Origin: Actinomycetota bacterium
Lineage (GTDB): Bacteria; Actinomycetota; Actinomycetes; S36-B12; GCA-2699445
Reading direction: 5' to 3'
Assembly (NCBI GenBank): GCA_029978705.1
Contig: JAPOIY010000006.1
Location: 40,750 to 104,749, forward strand
DNA: 64,000 nucleotides
The notes beneath the pieces were generated by a model that saw only the letters and a program-made list of their open reading frames with translations, did no database searches and was not told the DNA's origin. This document shows, piece after piece, positions 17,206-26,813 of this stretch. Position 1 is the first letter of the stretch, and each line of letters begins with the position of its first letter. A program made the position numbers and the translations under genes.

Positions 17206-17445
17206 GGGCGGGGGTGGGCCCCACACACCGGCTTCGCGGGTCCCGGCTCGGACACCGCGCGGTCCGGCGGCGACCCCCGGTTCCAGACAGAATCCAGAAG
17301 ATTCGGAGGATGCCTTGTCGAACTGAATAGGCCGAACGGGTTAATACTGGAACGGGACTTGGCCGTCCCTGTCCGGGGGGGCAACCATCGGGCGACGCCG
17401 ACGCACTCCCCCGCAGCCGGCGCGACAGCACGAGAGGGGGACGAC

Positions 17446-19251
17446 GTGGATTCGTCGTCATCGATCCTGAGCAACGTCTCCGATGTGGCCGCGAGCCGCG
17501 AGCAGCGGCGCCGGGCGCGACTGCGGTCCGTGTCCCTCATGCTGGGCATCCCGCTGGCGTACCTGTGGTTGCGCATCCTGCTGGGACACCCGCTCGACGT
17601 CACGAATCTGGATCTCCCCTCGATCGACCCGTTCCTGGCGGTCGTCGTGCTGTTCTTCGTGGCCATGATCGGCACGATGTTCGCGATGACCATCGGAGCC
17701 GGACGTTCCCCGCACGTCACCTACCGCCCGGAGCAACTGGACCTGGGCCTCGGTGACGTCGTCGGGATCGAGCCGGTCAAGGAGGACATCTCCCGGTCCC
17801 TGGACCTGTTCCTGGCCCACAAGACGTTCGCTCGCGAGATGGGCGGCTCCCCCCGCCGCGGGCTGCTCTTCGAAGGACCCCCCGGCACCGGCAAGACCTT
17901 CACCGCGAAGGCCATCGCCCACGACGCCGGGGTTCCCTTCCTCTTCGTGTCGGCGACGAGTTTCCAGTCCATGTACTACGGCGCGACGTCCCGCAAGATC
18001 CGCTCCTACTTCAAGGCCCTGCGCCGGGCGGCGCGCTCCGAGGGCGGGGCGATCGGCTTCATCGAGGAGATCGACGCCATCGCCCTGGCCCGGTCCGGGG
18101 TGTCCCCCATGACCTCGGCGCCGATGCAGACCTCGCCCAGCCAGTACCTGAAGATGGTCAGCGAGGGCACCGGCGGCGTCGTCAACGAACTGCTGATCCA
18201 GATGCAGTCATTCGACACCCCGACGGGTTCGGAGCGGCTGCGCACCTGGCTGATCGATCGCGTCAACACCCTCCTTCCGGCCGACCGGCAACTGGCGCGG
18301 CCCGGCACCACCCCCGCGAACATCCTGCTCATCGCGGCCACCAACCGGGCGGACAACCTCGATCCGGCCCTGCTGCGCCCGGGCCGGTTCGACCGCCGCA
18401 TCGCCTTCGAACCACCCACCTTCGCGGGACGCCGGGCGCTGATCGACAACGCGCTGCGGACCCGGAGCCACGAAGGGGAACTGGACGGCGACGACATGCG
18501 CGCCGCCCTCGCCGCCGTCACCCAGGGCTACACCCCCGCGATGTTGGAGCACATGTTCGACGAGGGTCTGGTCAACGCGTTGCGGCGCGGCGCCACCCGC
18601 ATGAACCGCGCGGACCTGGACAAGGCCCGGCTCACCGAGGAGGTCGGCCTGGGGCAACCGGTCGCGTACACGGCCCATGAGAAGCGGCTGATCGCCACCC
18701 ACGAGTCCGGCCACGCGACCATCGCCTACCTCGTCGCGCCCCACCGGCGCCTCGACATCCTGAGCATCATCAAGCGCAAGGACGCCCTGGGCATGCTCGG
18801 CCACAGCGACTCCGACGATGTGTTCACCCGTTCGCAGTCGGAACTCGTCGCGATGATCCAGATCGCCCTGGGCGGCCAGGCGGCCGAGGAGATCTTCTTC
18901 GGCGAGGTGTCCACGGGTCCTGCCAGCGACCTCAGCTATGCGACGACCGTGGCCTCCCAGATGATCGGGGCCTGCGGCATGGGGAGTTCGCTGATCAGCC
19001 TGCAGGCCATCAGCGGAACGATGGACACCAACCTCGTCGGCCGGGTGCTGGGCGACCCCCAGGCCCGCGCCGAGGTCGAGAACCTGCTGAACAGCGAGAA
19101 GGCGGCCGTCATCGCCCTGCTGAAGGCCAACCGGCACCTGGTGGAGGCGCTGCGCGACGCGCTGCTCGAGCGCAACGAACTCGTGGGCCGCGAGATCCTC
19201 GACGTCCTCGAGGCCGCTCACATCCCGGTCATCCCGTTGCAGCACTCCTGA
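17446..19251 (+). CDS. FtsH-like membrane AAA zinc metalloprotease, non-canonical
   Basis: A 601-residue protein with FtsH domain order: two N-terminal membrane segments (about 30-48 and 63-85), AAA ATPase, zinc peptidase. Walker A GPPGTGKT is at about 144-151. Walker B reads FIEEIDA, so the Asp of the usual DE pair is Glu207 (Glu208 follows). The pore-loop region reads SMYYGAT, and about 50 residues are inserted between Walker B and the second region of homology ([19 protein letters not shown]). The protease motif is HESGH (His419, Glu420, His423), with a later [10 protein letters not shown] supplying the likely third zinc ligand. The GTG start at 17446 has GAGAGGGGG upstream. It overlaps hemW by 23 bp tail to tail. 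It is probably a second, specialised FtsH; substrate unknown. Confidence 0.85.
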   Translation: MDSSSSILSNVSDVAASREQRRRARLRSVSLMLGIPLAYLWLRILLGHPLDVTNLDLPSIDPFLAVVVLFFVAMIGTMFAMTIGAGRSPHVTYRPEQLDLGLGDVVGIEPVKEDISRSLDLFLAHKTFAREMGGSPRRGLLFEGPPGTGKTFTAKAIAHDAGVPFLFVSATSFQSMYYGATSRKIRSYFKALRRAARSEGGAIGFIEEIDAIALARSGVSPMTSAPMQTSPSQYLKMVSEGTGGVVNELLIQMQSFDTPTGSERLRTWLIDRVNTLLPADRQLARPGTTPANILLIAATNRADNLDPALLRPGRFDRRIAFEPPTFAGRRALIDNALRTRSHEGELDGDDMRAALAAVTQGYTPAMLEHMFDEGLVNALRRGATRMNRADLDKARLTEEVGLGQPVAYTAHEKRLIATHESGHATIAYLVAPHRRLDILSIIKRKDALGMLGHSDSDDVFTRSQSELVAMIQIALGGQAAEEIFFGEVSTGPASDLSYATTVASQMIGACGMGSSLISLQAISGTMDTNLVGRVLGDPQARAEVENLLNSEKAAVIALLKANRHLVEALRDALLERNELVGREILDVLEAAHIPVIPLQHS

Positions 19252-20413
19252 CGGGCTGCAGCAACTCGACCGTCACGGCATCGGCGAGCAGTCGGCCCCG
19301 GCGGGTCAACCGCCACTCCCGCTCGCCCGCCGGCTCCAGCAGGCCCCGCCGCGCCAGCGCGGCCACCGTCCGCCGGCGCCCCGGTCCCACCAGGACGTCC
19401 GGGTCGAAACCCGCCGCCAACCGCACCCCGAGCATGACCTGTTCGGTGCGGCGCTGATCGGCGTCCAGGACCTCCTGCCCCTCCCGAGGGTCCTCGCCGC
19501 CGGAGACCGCCGCCGTCCAGCGGGTGGGATGCCGGACGTTCCACCAGCGGACTCCGGCCAGGTGGCTGTGGGCGCCGGGCCCCACGCCCCACCAGTCGTC
19601 GCCGCTCCAGTAGCCGACGTTGTGGCGGCACTCGTGGCCCGGGACGGCCCAGTTGGAGATCTCGTACCAGGGCAGCCCGGCCGCGGTGAGCATGTCGTCG
19701 GCAGCTTCGTACCGGGAAGCGGCCTCGTCGTCGTCGGGCGGCGCGACGTGGCCCGCGGCGACCTGACGGGCCAGCGCGGTTCCCGGTTCCACCTTCAGCG
19801 CATAGGCGGACACATGGGTGACGCCGGTGTCGATGGCAGTCCGCACGGTGTCCCGCCACGAGGCGTCGGTCTCCCCCGGTGTCCCGTAGATCAGGTCGAG
19901 GCTCACGCGGTCGAAGCCCGCCAGCGCTGCCAGCCGCGCCGCCCGCACGGCGCCGTCGCGCTGGTGGCGGCGGTCCAGCACGGCCAGCACCGCCGGGTCG
20001 GCGCTCTGCATACCGATCGACAGCCGGTTCACCCCGGCGGTCAGCAGGTCGTCGAGCAGACGCGGCGTGATGTTCTCCGGATTGGCCTCGACTGTGACCT
20101 CGGCGTCGGCGGTCAGCCCGAACTCCTCGGCGATCCGGGCCACGACCGCTCCGAGGTCCGCCGCCGGGAGCAGCGTCGGCGTGCCCCCGCCGACGAAGAC
20201 CGACGCCACCGGCCGCGGGTCGACAGGAAGCGCCGCCCTCGCGGCTGCGACCTCCGCGACCGCGGCATCCCGCCACTGTGACCGCGAACCGCGGCCCTGC
20301 TCGCCGGGGACGTAGGTGTTGAAGTCGCAGTAGCCGCAGCGGGCCGCGCAGTACGGCACATGCACGTAGAAACGCAGCGCCGGCCGGGAGGTCCCCCTCC
20401 GATCCTGCCTCAC
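19229..20413 (-). CDS. hemW: HemW-type radical SAM protein (heme chaperone)
   Basis: Radical SAM protein of the HemW/oxygen-independent coproporphyrinogen-oxidase-like family, thought to deliver heme. The 394 aa carry the cluster motif CAARCGYCDFN (Cys22, Cys26, Cys29), SVFVGGGTPTLL, VEANPENIT, SIGMQSADPAVL and the HemW C-terminal domain. The GTG at 20413 is the best in-frame start just before RFYVHVPYC, but it has no good ribosome-binding site, so the N terminus is uncertain. The acyl-CoA ligase gene lies 38 bp upstream. In many actinobacteria hemW follows lepA, as it does here with one gene between. Confidence 0.88.
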   Translation of the reverse strand: MRQDRRGTSRPALRFYVHVPYCAARCGYCDFNTYVPGEQGRGSRSQWRDAAVAEVAAARAALPVDPRPVASVFVGGGTPTLLPAADLGAVVARIAEEFGLTADAEVTVEANPENITPRLLDDLLTAGVNRLSIGMQSADPAVLAVLDRRHQRDGAVRAARLAALAGFDRVSLDLIYGTPGETDASWRDTVRTAIDTGVTHVSAYALKVEPGTALARQVAAGHVAPPDDDEAASRYEAADDMLTAAGLPWYEISNWAVPGHECRHNVGYWSGDDWWGVGPGAHSHLAGVRWWNVRHPTRWTAAVSGGEDPREGQEVLDADQRRTEQVMLGVRLAAGFDPDVLVGPGRRRTVAALARRGLLEPAGEREWRLTRRGRLLADAVTVELLQPVRSAATG

Positions 20414-20451
20414 GATCGGGAGTGGCCTGCCGGCCGGCGGTTGCGCGGGGG

Positions 20452-22311
20452 TCAGCCCTTGCTGCTGTAGATGTCGTCCACGAGGCCCGAGAAGTGCTCC
20501 TCCACGACCTTGCGCTTCACCTTCAGGCTCGGGGTCAGGAACCCGTCGTCCACGGTGAGTTCCTGCGGGATGACGCGGAACTGCTTGATGGTCTCCCACT
20601 TGTTGAGCTCACCGTTGAGCGCGTCGACGCCCTCCTGGATCGTGGCCAGCACGGCGGGGTCCTGCGCCATGTCGGCGATGCTCTCCCCGGTCTTGCCGTT
20701 GGAGGCGGCCCACTGCTTGGCCGCATCCGGGTCCAGGGCGACCAGCGCGCTGGCGAAGTTGCGCTCGTTGGCGATGATCACGACCTGTCCGGCGATCGGG
20801 ACATGCGCCTTGAACTGCGCCTCGATGGCGCCGGGGGCGATGTACTTGCCGCCGGACGTCTTGACGAGGTCCTTCTTGCGATCGGTGATCTTGAGTCGGC
20901 CGCCCTCGTCGATCACGCCGATGTCACCGGTGGCGAACCAGCGGTTCGGGCCGGGCGGCTGGTCGCCGAACACCTCGACATTGGCCTCGGGGCGGTTGCG
21001 GTACTCGAGCATCACACCGCCGCCGCGCACCATGATCTCGCCGTCGTCGGCGATCCGGATCTCGGTGCCGGGCAGCGGCTGGCCGACGGTACCCAGCTTC
21101 ACGTTGCCGGGACGGTTGATCGTCGTGCCGGCCGAGGTCTCGGTGAGGCCGTAGCCCTCGAGGATCGTCATACCGGTGATGTCGAACCACTCGTTGATGT
21201 CCCGCGACAGCGCAGCGGAGCCCGAGATGAAGTACTTCAGGTTGCCGCCCATCCGCGCGCGCACCTTGGAGAAGACCAGTTTGTCCGCGAGCCCGAGCTG
21301 CATGCCGAGGAGCCCCCCGACGCTCTCGCCGGCATCGCGCTTGGCGCTGGCCTTCTTGCCCACCTTGAAGGCCCAGTCGAAGAGCGAGGCCTTGGCGCCG
21401 CCCTCCTCCTTGACCTGGCGGTTCACGCCGGCATGCACCTTCTCGAAGATGCGGGGCACGGCGGCCATGAAGTCCGGCTTCACGATCGGCAGGTTGTTGA
21501 TGATCTCGGGCACGCGGCCGTCGACGGCGGTGACGAAGCCGATCTGGAACTGCGCGGCCATCAGGACCTTGCCGAACGAGTGGGCCATGGGCAGCCACAG
21601 GAACTGGACCCAGTCCTGCTGGATCACGTTGAGGCCCTGCAGCCCCGCTCCCTCGTAGCACCAGTTGCTGTGGGTCAGTTCCACACCCTTGGGCTTGCCG
21701 GTCGTGCCGGAGGTGTAGATGAGGGTGGCGAGCTTGTCCGGGCCGGTCAGGTCGACGCGATCCTGGATCAGGGTGGGCTTCTCCTTGAGCAGGGCCGCCC
21801 CCTTCTCCTTCAACTGATCCCAGCTGAGGACCTTCTCCCCGTCGCCCTCGCCGTCCATGAGCACGATGTGGTGCACCGAGTCCACGTTGGCTGCCTTGTC
21901 GGCCTGGCCCTGGTCCTCGGCGATGAGGATCTTGGAGTTGGAGTCGTTGAGGATGTACTCGACGTCCTCGTCGCCCGTGCTCGGGTACACCGTCGTGGTG
22001 GCGCCGCCCGACAGCATGATGGCCATGTCGGCGAAGATCCACTCCAGGCGGGTGTTGCTCGCGATCGCGACCCGCTCCTCCAGTTCGATCCCCAGCGCGA
22101 CCAGGCCGGCAGCCAACTGGCTGGCCTCGTCCAGGCTCTGGGTCCACGTCCAGGAACGCCAGCCGCCGTCCTTCGTGGGAGCGCGGAACGCTTCGCGATT
22201 CGCGCTCTTCTCACATTGGGTGAGGATGAGCTGTCCGAACGACGGCGCCGCCGTGGGGTAGGGCTCATTGAGAGATCCGGTGGTCATGCCGGCCGAGGGA
22301 ACCTCAGTCAT
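20452..22311 (-). CDS. Long-chain acyl-CoA synthetase (AMP-forming)
   Basis: A 619-residue ANL-superfamily adenylate-forming enzyme. Seen: P-loop YTSGTTGKPKG, the SFGKVLMAAQFQIGF region, GYGLTETSAG, FATGDIG, and the C-terminal DRKKDLVKTSGGKYI followed by SLKVKRK near the end. It would activate a fatty acid to acyl-AMP and then acyl-CoA; chain length cannot be read. The ATG at 22311 has AAGGAGG about ten bases upstream (plus strand 22322-22328); a second ATG at 22287 is possible. No beta-oxidation genes are near, so it acts as a stand-alone lipid-activation gene between lepA and hemW. Confidence 0.92.
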   Translation of the reverse strand: MTEVPSAGMTTGSLNEPYPTAAPSFGQLILTQCEKSANREAFRAPTKDGGWRSWTWTQSLDEASQLAAGLVALGIELEERVAIASNTRLEWIFADMAIMLSGGATTTVYPSTGDEDVEYILNDSNSKILIAEDQGQADKAANVDSVHHIVLMDGEGDGEKVLSWDQLKEKGAALLKEKPTLIQDRVDLTGPDKLATLIYTSGTTGKPKGVELTHSNWCYEGAGLQGLNVIQQDWVQFLWLPMAHSFGKVLMAAQFQIGFVTAVDGRVPEIINNLPIVKPDFMAAVPRIFEKVHAGVNRQVKEEGGAKASLFDWAFKVGKKASAKRDAGESVGGLLGMQLGLADKLVFSKVRARMGGNLKYFISGSAALSRDINEWFDITGMTILEGYGLTETSAGTTINRPGNVKLGTVGQPLPGTEIRIADDGEIMVRGGGVMLEYRNRPEANVEVFGDQPPGPNRWFATGDIGVIDEGGRLKITDRKKDLVKTSGGKYIAPGAIEAQFKAHVPIAGQVVIIANERNFASALVALDPDAAKQWAASNGKTGESIADMAQDPAVLATIQEGVDALNGELNKWETIKQFRVIPQELTVDDGFLTPSLKVKRKVVEEHFSGLVDDIYSSKG

Positions 22312-22354
22312 GGTGAAAACGCCTCCTTGGGGCGGTACGCAATCCGTATGCGGC

Positions 22355-22360
22355 ACCCTA
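22355..22360 (-). promoter_or_regulatory. -10 box TAGGGT for the acyl-CoA synthetase gene
   Basis: TANNNT hexamer on the minus strand about 43 bases before the ATG, leaving a short leader with the AAGGAGG site. No clear -35. Confidence 0.35.
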
Positions 22361-22427
22361 GCCTGTCGCAGACCCCGATGCCCCCTGTTGCCCGGAAGGC
22401 TCCCGCCGGGTCCTTCCGAGACCCCGG

Positions 22428-24251
22428 TCAGCGGTCGGATTCCGTGGAGAGAGCCGCAATGAAGGCCTCCTGCGGCACCTCGACGCTGCCGACCATCTTC
22501 ATCCGCTTCTTGCCTTCCTTCTGCTTCTCCAGCAGCTTGCGTTTCCGCGAGATGTCCCCGCCATAGCACTTGGCCAGCACGTCCTTGCGGATAGCGCGGA
22601 TGTTCTCCCGGGCGATGACCCGCGACCCGATGGCGGCCTGGATGGGCACCTCGAACTGCTGGCGCGGGATGAGTTCCTTCAACTTGCCCGCCATGGCCAC
22701 GCCGTAGGAGTAGGCCCGGTCCCGGTGGACGATGGCGCTGAAGGCGTCGACGGCGTCGCCGTGCAGGAGGATGTCCACCTTGACGAGGTCCGCCACCTGC
22801 TCGCCGGCGGGTTCGTAGTCCAGGGAGGCGTAGCCGCGGGTGCGCGACTTGAGCGCGTCGAAGAAGTCGAAGACGATCTCGGCCAGCGGCAGGGTGTACC
22901 GCAACTCCACGCGGTCCGAGGACAGGTAGTCCATGCCGAGCAGCGTGCCGCGGCGCGACTGGCACAACTCCATGATGGCCCCGACGTAGTCCGAGGGCGC
23001 GATCACGGTGGCGCGCACGATGGGCTCGTTGACCTCCGCGATCTTGCCGTCGGGGAACTCGCTGGGGTTGGTGACGACGTGCTCGGTGCCGTCCTCCATC
23101 CCCACGCGGTAGACCACGCTCGGTGCGGTCGAGATCAGGTCGAGCCCGAACTCCCGCTCCAGGCGCTCCCGGACGATCTCCAGGTGCAGCAGTCCCAGGA
23201 AGCCGCAGCGGAAGCCGAACCCGAGGGCAGTGGAGGTCTCGGGCTCGTAGACCAGGGCCGCGTCGTTGAGTTTGAGCTTGTCGAGGGCGTCGCGCAGCAC
23301 CGGGTAGTCGGAGCCGTCGATCGGGAACAGCCCGGAGTAGACCATCGGCTTGGGGTCCTGGTAGCCGCCGAGCGCCTCGGCGGCACCTGCGGCCGCGGTG
23401 GTGACGGTGTCCCCCACCCGGCTCTGCCGCACGTCCTTGACGCCGGTGATGAGGTAGCCGACCTCACCGGCGGCCAGCGCGTCGCCCGGCACGGGTTCCG
23501 GTGAGATCACCCCCACCTCGAGGGCCTCGTGGGTCGCCCCGGTGGACATCATCTCGATCCGTTGCCGGTGGTCCAGGCTCCCGTCGACCATCCGGACGTA
23601 GGTGACGACGCCCCGATAGGTGTCATAGACCGAGTCGAAGATGAGGGCGCGCGCCGGAGCGTCGGGGTCGCCGGTCGGGGGCGGGATGTCGGCCACGATC
23701 TGCTCCAGCAGCTCCGCCACCCCCGCGCCGGTCTTGGCGCTGACCCGCAGCACGTCGTCGGGCGAGCACCCGATGATGTGGGCCAGTTCGGCCGCGTACT
23801 TGTCGGGTTGCGCGGCCGGCAGGTCGATCTTGTTCAGGACGGGGATGATCTGCAGGTCGTTCTCGAGCGCCAGGTAGAGGTTCGCCAGCGTCTGCGCCTC
23901 GATGCCCTGGGCGGCATCGACGAGCAGGACCGCCCCCTCGCAGGCAGCCAGGCTGCGGGACACCTCGTAGGTGAAGTCGACGTGGCCGGGTGTGTCGATG
24001 AGGTTGAGCACATAAGTGCGGCCGTCGACCGCGCGGTACGGCAACCGCACGGCCTGACTCTTGATGGTGATGCCGCGTTCCCGCTCGATGTCCATGCGGT
24101 CTAGGTACTGGGCCCGCATCTCGCGGTCGGACACCAGATCCGTGGCCTGCAGCATGCGGTCCGCCAGCGTGGATTTCCCGTGGTCGATGTGGGCGATGAT
24201 GCAGAAGTTGCGGATCAGCGACTGGTCGGTGCTGCCCGGGGTCGTGGTCAC
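22428..24251 (-). CDS. lepA: Elongation factor 4 (LepA)
   Basis: Ribosome-associated translational GTPase. The 607 aa include G1 [10 protein letters not shown]3 DTPGHVDF, G4 [22 protein letters not shown], the EF-G-like domains, and the LepA-specific C terminus with [21 protein letters not shown] and [19 protein letters not shown]. The start is GTG at 24251. It is divergent from rpsT across 155 bp, the common actinobacterial arrangement. Confidence 0.97.
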   Translation of the reverse strand: MTTTPGSTDQSLIRNFCIIAHIDHGKSTLADRMLQATDLVSDREMRAQYLDRMDIERERGITIKSQAVRLPYRAVDGRTYVLNLIDTPGHVDFTYEVSRSLAACEGAVLLVDAAQGIEAQTLANLYLALENDLQIIPVLNKIDLPAAQPDKYAAELAHIIGCSPDDVLRVSAKTGAGVAELLEQIVADIPPPTGDPDAPARALIFDSVYDTYRGVVTYVRMVDGSLDHRQRIEMMSTGATHEALEVGVISPEPVPGDALAAGEVGYLITGVKDVRQSRVGDTVTTAAAGAAEALGGYQDPKPMVYSGLFPIDGSDYPVLRDALDKLKLNDAALVYEPETSTALGFGFRCGFLGLLHLEIVRERLEREFGLDLISTAPSVVYRVGMEDGTEHVVTNPSEFPDGKIAEVNEPIVRATVIAPSDYVGAIMELCQSRRGTLLGMDYLSSDRVELRYTLPLAEIVFDFFDALKSRTRGYASLDYEPAGEQVADLVKVDILLHGDAVDAFSAIVHRDRAYSYGVAMAGKLKELIPRQQFEVPIQAAIGSRVIARENIRAIRKDVLAKCYGGDISRKRKLLEKQKEGKKRMKMVGSVEVPQEAFIAALSTESDR

Positions 24252-24299
24252 AGGTGTCCGTTCACTGGCGGAACCGGGCCGGGACGGCCCAGCCCGGAT

Positions 24300-24330
24300 T
24301 TGGTGGTCGGGGGTCGGTCACGGTTATTCT
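24300..24330 (+). promoter_or_regulatory. Probable rpsT promoter (TTGGTG, 19 bp, TATTCT)
   Basis: TTGGTG at 24300-24305 and TATTCT at 24325-24330, with about 77 bases to the rpsT ATG. The -10 is good; the 19-bp spacer is slightly long. Confidence 0.45.
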
Positions 24331-24406
24331 AGGGAGCCGTCCGCCGCCGCCGCGCCGCGACGGCCCCCGAGCCCCTCGACCACGATCAGATGGAGCGAAC
24401 GAACGC

Positions 24407-24667
24407 ATGGCGAACATCAAGTCGCAGATCAAGCGCAACCGCACCAATGAGAAGGCCCGCCTGCGCAACAAGGCGGTCAAGTCCTCCCTCAAGACCTCGG
24501 TGCGACGTTTCCACGAGGCCGTGACCTCCGGGGACAAGGCCCAGGTGCAGGCCGCCGCGCGTGAGGTCACCCGCGAACTCGACAAGGCCGCCAGCAAAGG
24601 CGTCATCCACAAGAACCAGGCGGCCAACCGCAAGTCGGCGGTCGCCCGGGAGGCTGCGGCCGTCTGA
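24407..24667 (+). CDS. rpsT: 30S ribosomal protein S20
   Basis: 86-residue basic helical protein that binds 16S rRNA. It begins [27 protein letters not shown] (first part of the family signature) and contains [18 protein letters not shown] near the C terminus, as in S20. ATG at 24407 is the canonical start, with GGAG about eleven bases upstream. It converges on holA with 3 bp between stops, leaving no room for a separate terminator. Confidence 0.97.
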   Translation: MANIKSQIKRNRTNEKARLRNKAVKSSLKTSVRRFHEAVTSGDKAQVQAAAREVTRELDKAASKGVIHKNQAANRKSAVAREAAAV

Positions 24668-24670
24668 CGG

Positions 24671-25681
24671 TCACCGCCCGGCGTGAGCGGCCAGGCGGCT
24701 GACGACGCCTTCCAGGATCGCCATCTTCTGCTCCTCGTCGAGCGCCACCCCGCCGGCCAAGCCGCCCTTCATGTCGGCGTCGAGGTCCGGCAGCCGCGCG
24801 GCCACGGCCGCGATCGCCGCCCCGGTGGCTCCCCACCGGCGGGCGTTGGTGCGGGCCCGGTCGGCCTGCCACGGGGCGATCGTGAGGTCCGGCGGCGGCG
24901 CGGACCCCCGGATCCCCGCCAGCGCCATCATGCGCAGACCGTGGGCGATCGCGGCGACCACCGCGACGCCGACGCCCCGCTCCCGCTGCTCCATACCCCG
25001 CAGCAGTCGCAGGGCCTCGGTGGTGCGCCCGGCCCACAGGTGGTCGACGACGGCGAACGCGCTGACCTTGGCCTGCTGGGGGAACATCGTCGCCACCGCC
25101 GAGTCGTCCACCCGCCCCCCGGGGGTGTCGGCGACCGCCTGGCGCACCGCCGCCAGCAGCAGCTCCAGGGAGTCGGTGCCGAGCGCGTCGATCAGCCACT
25201 GCTCGGCCGGGTCCGACAGCGTGCCGCCGGCCCCCTTGGCCTCGTCGCGGATCATGCGGCGGATGTCCCGGTCCTTCGGCCGGGTGATCTTGACGACCTC
25301 TGCTCCCGCGGTGCCCGCAGCCGTCAGTACGCCGCGGCCGCGGGGCGCGCCGCTGTGGCTGATGACGATCGCCGTGCCCTGGGGGTCGGCCAGTACGTCC
25401 TTGAGGACCGCCTGGGCGGCGTCGTCCGCCGCCTCGAGGGCATCGACGCGCAGGATGGGCGGGTCCCCGAAGAGGCTGGGGGAACCGGCCTGGGCGATCT
25501 CCTCGGCGAGGGTGGCGCCGCTGTCACTGCGGCGGGAGCAGTCGAAGAGCCGCACCCCCCGGTCGGGGTACCGCTCCGCGAGATCGGCGACGGCCCGGTC
25601 CGCGGTCCGGCGCACCAGCAGCGGCTCCGGTCCGGTCACGACGACCGCCGGCTCGGCGCGCGGAGCGGACTTCTTCGCCAT
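24671..25681 (-). CDS. holA: DNA polymerase III subunit delta
   Basis: Clamp-loader subunit that opens the beta clamp. At 336 aa it matches the actinobacterial family: N-terminal VVVTGPEPLLVRRTADRAV, central SLFGDPPILRVDALEAADD, VISHSGAPRGRG and the helical C-terminal domain. The start is ATG at 25681. The arrangement rpsT/holA with comEC-comEA upstream is the standard actinobacterial order, here interrupted by a CPBP protease gene. Confidence 0.9.
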   Translation of the reverse strand: MAKKSAPRAEPAVVVTGPEPLLVRRTADRAVADLAERYPDRGVRLFDCSRRSDSGATLAEEIAQAGSPSLFGDPPILRVDALEAADDAAQAVLKDVLADPQGTAIVISHSGAPRGRGVLTAAGTAGAEVVKITRPKDRDIRRMIRDEAKGAGGTLSDPAEQWLIDALGTDSLELLLAAVRQAVADTPGGRVDDSAVATMFPQQAKVSAFAVVDHLWAGRTTEALRLLRGMEQRERGVGVAVVAAIAHGLRMMALAGIRGSAPPPDLTIAPWQADRARTNARRWGATGAAIAAVAARLPDLDADMKGGLAGGVALDEEQKMAILEGVVSRLAAHAGR

Positions 25682-25713
25682 GCCCCGATCCTGTCATGCG
25701 GCGCCGACGGACC

Positions 25714-26763
25714 TCATCCGACGTGGCCGCTCCACTGCTGGCCGTCCCACCAGCGGTAGGGGGCCTGCTGGAGGGGATCCGGGAACCAGCCCGGCGGCGG
25801 CAGTTGCGGGACGGGCGCGTGGCGGGGCAGCGGCTGTTCCAGCGGCCGCAGTTGTCCCCGGCCGCGGACCCGCCACGCCAGCAGGATGAAGATGGCGGCG
25901 CTGACGACTGAGGTCACGGCGGCCTCGACCACGTCGGGCGCGACATCCACCCACAGGGACGGCGCCCCCAGCGCCGAGTTCTCGGTGGTGATGAGTACGA
26001 CGTTGACGAAGTTGTTCACGTAGTGGGCACCGAGGGCCAGCTCGATGGTGCCCGAGCGGACACTCACGACCGCCAGGGAGAACCCCGTGGCGAAGTAGAT
26101 GGCCAGGGCGGGCACCCACTCCAGCCCGGAGGAGCCGGCGACCTCCGGGTTCACCAGGTGCGGCACCCCGAAGACCAGGCCGCTGAAGGCGGCCAGCAGC
26201 CACACGTTGCCGCTGACCTTCCGGAACCACTGCAGCAGGTAGCCCCGGAAGAAGAGTTCCTCCGCGCTGGTCTGCATCGCCAGCAGCGTCCCGGCCATCA
26301 GCAGGGCGGGCCAGAAGACCCCCGGCTCGTAGTTCCACCGGGGGGCGTCCCCGCTGCGCAGGAGCAGTGTCACGACGGCGAACCCGGCCATGGGGACCAG
26401 CCACAGTCCGGCTCCGAGCGCGATCAGCCGCCCGTCGAGGCGCCGGAACGGCGTGACGACGGTGAGGGCGGGGCGGCGGTGCAGGAACCGCACGATCAGG
26501 GGCGTCGCCACGAACAGCGGGAGGAAACTGGCCAGGGACAGCAGGAGGCCCCCCCACGGGGCCGGGGTGGTCAGCGAGCCGTCGGCGCCGATGTCGCCGC
26601 CCAGGAGCAGCAGTCCGGGCAGGAGGACCACGATCTGACCGGCGAACCAGATCACCAGGATCAGCACGGTCCCGCTCAGGTAGCGCCATCCCGACCCCCG
26701 CCCGGCCGGTGACCAGTCCAGGTAGCTGGGGGGCTCCGAGTAGGACACGGGCACGGCGCTCAC
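25714..26763 (-). CDS. CPBP-family intramembrane glutamic protease with C-terminal DUF2510
   Basis: A 349-residue multi-pass membrane protein. The CPBP motifs are present: EELFFRGYL (Glu168, Glu169, Arg173), FGVPHLVN and HYVNN. The cytoplasmic C terminus ends with a DUF2510-type module (PPGWFPDP and RWWDGQQWSGH, about 320-349). CPBP proteins process prenylated or membrane substrates; the target is unknown. The GTG start at 26763 follows a CACACT box by seven bases. It lies between holA and comEC and appears to be an insertion into the usual holA-comEC order. Confidence 0.88.
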   Translation of the reverse strand: MSAVPVSYSEPPSYLDWSPAGRGSGWRYLSGTVLILVIWFAGQIVVLLPGLLLLGGDIGADGSLTTPAPWGGLLLSLASFLPLFVATPLIVRFLHRRPALTVVTPFRRLDGRLIALGAGLWLVPMAGFAVVTLLLRSGDAPRWNYEPGVFWPALLMAGTLLAMQTSAEELFFRGYLLQWFRKVSGNVWLLAAFSGLVFGVPHLVNPEVAGSSGLEWVPALAIYFATGFSLAVVSVRSGTIELALGAHYVNNFVNVVLITTENSALGAPSLWVDVAPDVVEAAVTSVVSAAIFILLAWRVRGRGQLRPLEQPLPRHAPVPQLPPPGWFPDPLQQAPYRWWDGQQWSGHVG

Positions 26764-26770
26764 GCCCCTC

Positions 26771-26776
26771 AGTGTG
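26771..26776 (-). promoter_or_regulatory. CACACT box seven bases before the CPBP protease start
   Basis: Minus strand CACACT-GAGGGGC-GTG. Third occurrence in the window of CACACTGAG immediately before a start codon. Confidence 0.4.
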
Positions 26777-26813
26777 CGTGGTGCGCCACCCGGGCGCAGG
26801 CGGAATCCCCAGC

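Noticed and set aside
17110..17445. N-terminal extension of the FtsH-like protein into the hrcA gene
   Set aside because: It would run antisense through the start of hrcA and lacks initiation signals; the GTG at 17446 has a good ribosome-binding site.
17172..17445. CIRCE operator upstream of hrcA or dnaJ
   Set aside because: A GCACTC string occurs near 17181-17186 but the matching inverted half (GAGTGC at nine bases) is not present.
19236..19265. Inverted repeat GTTGC/GCAAC at the FtsH-like/hemW overlap as a terminator
   Set aside because: Only five base pairs match cleanly, a bulge breaks the rest, there is no T-run, and the DNA is coding on both strands.
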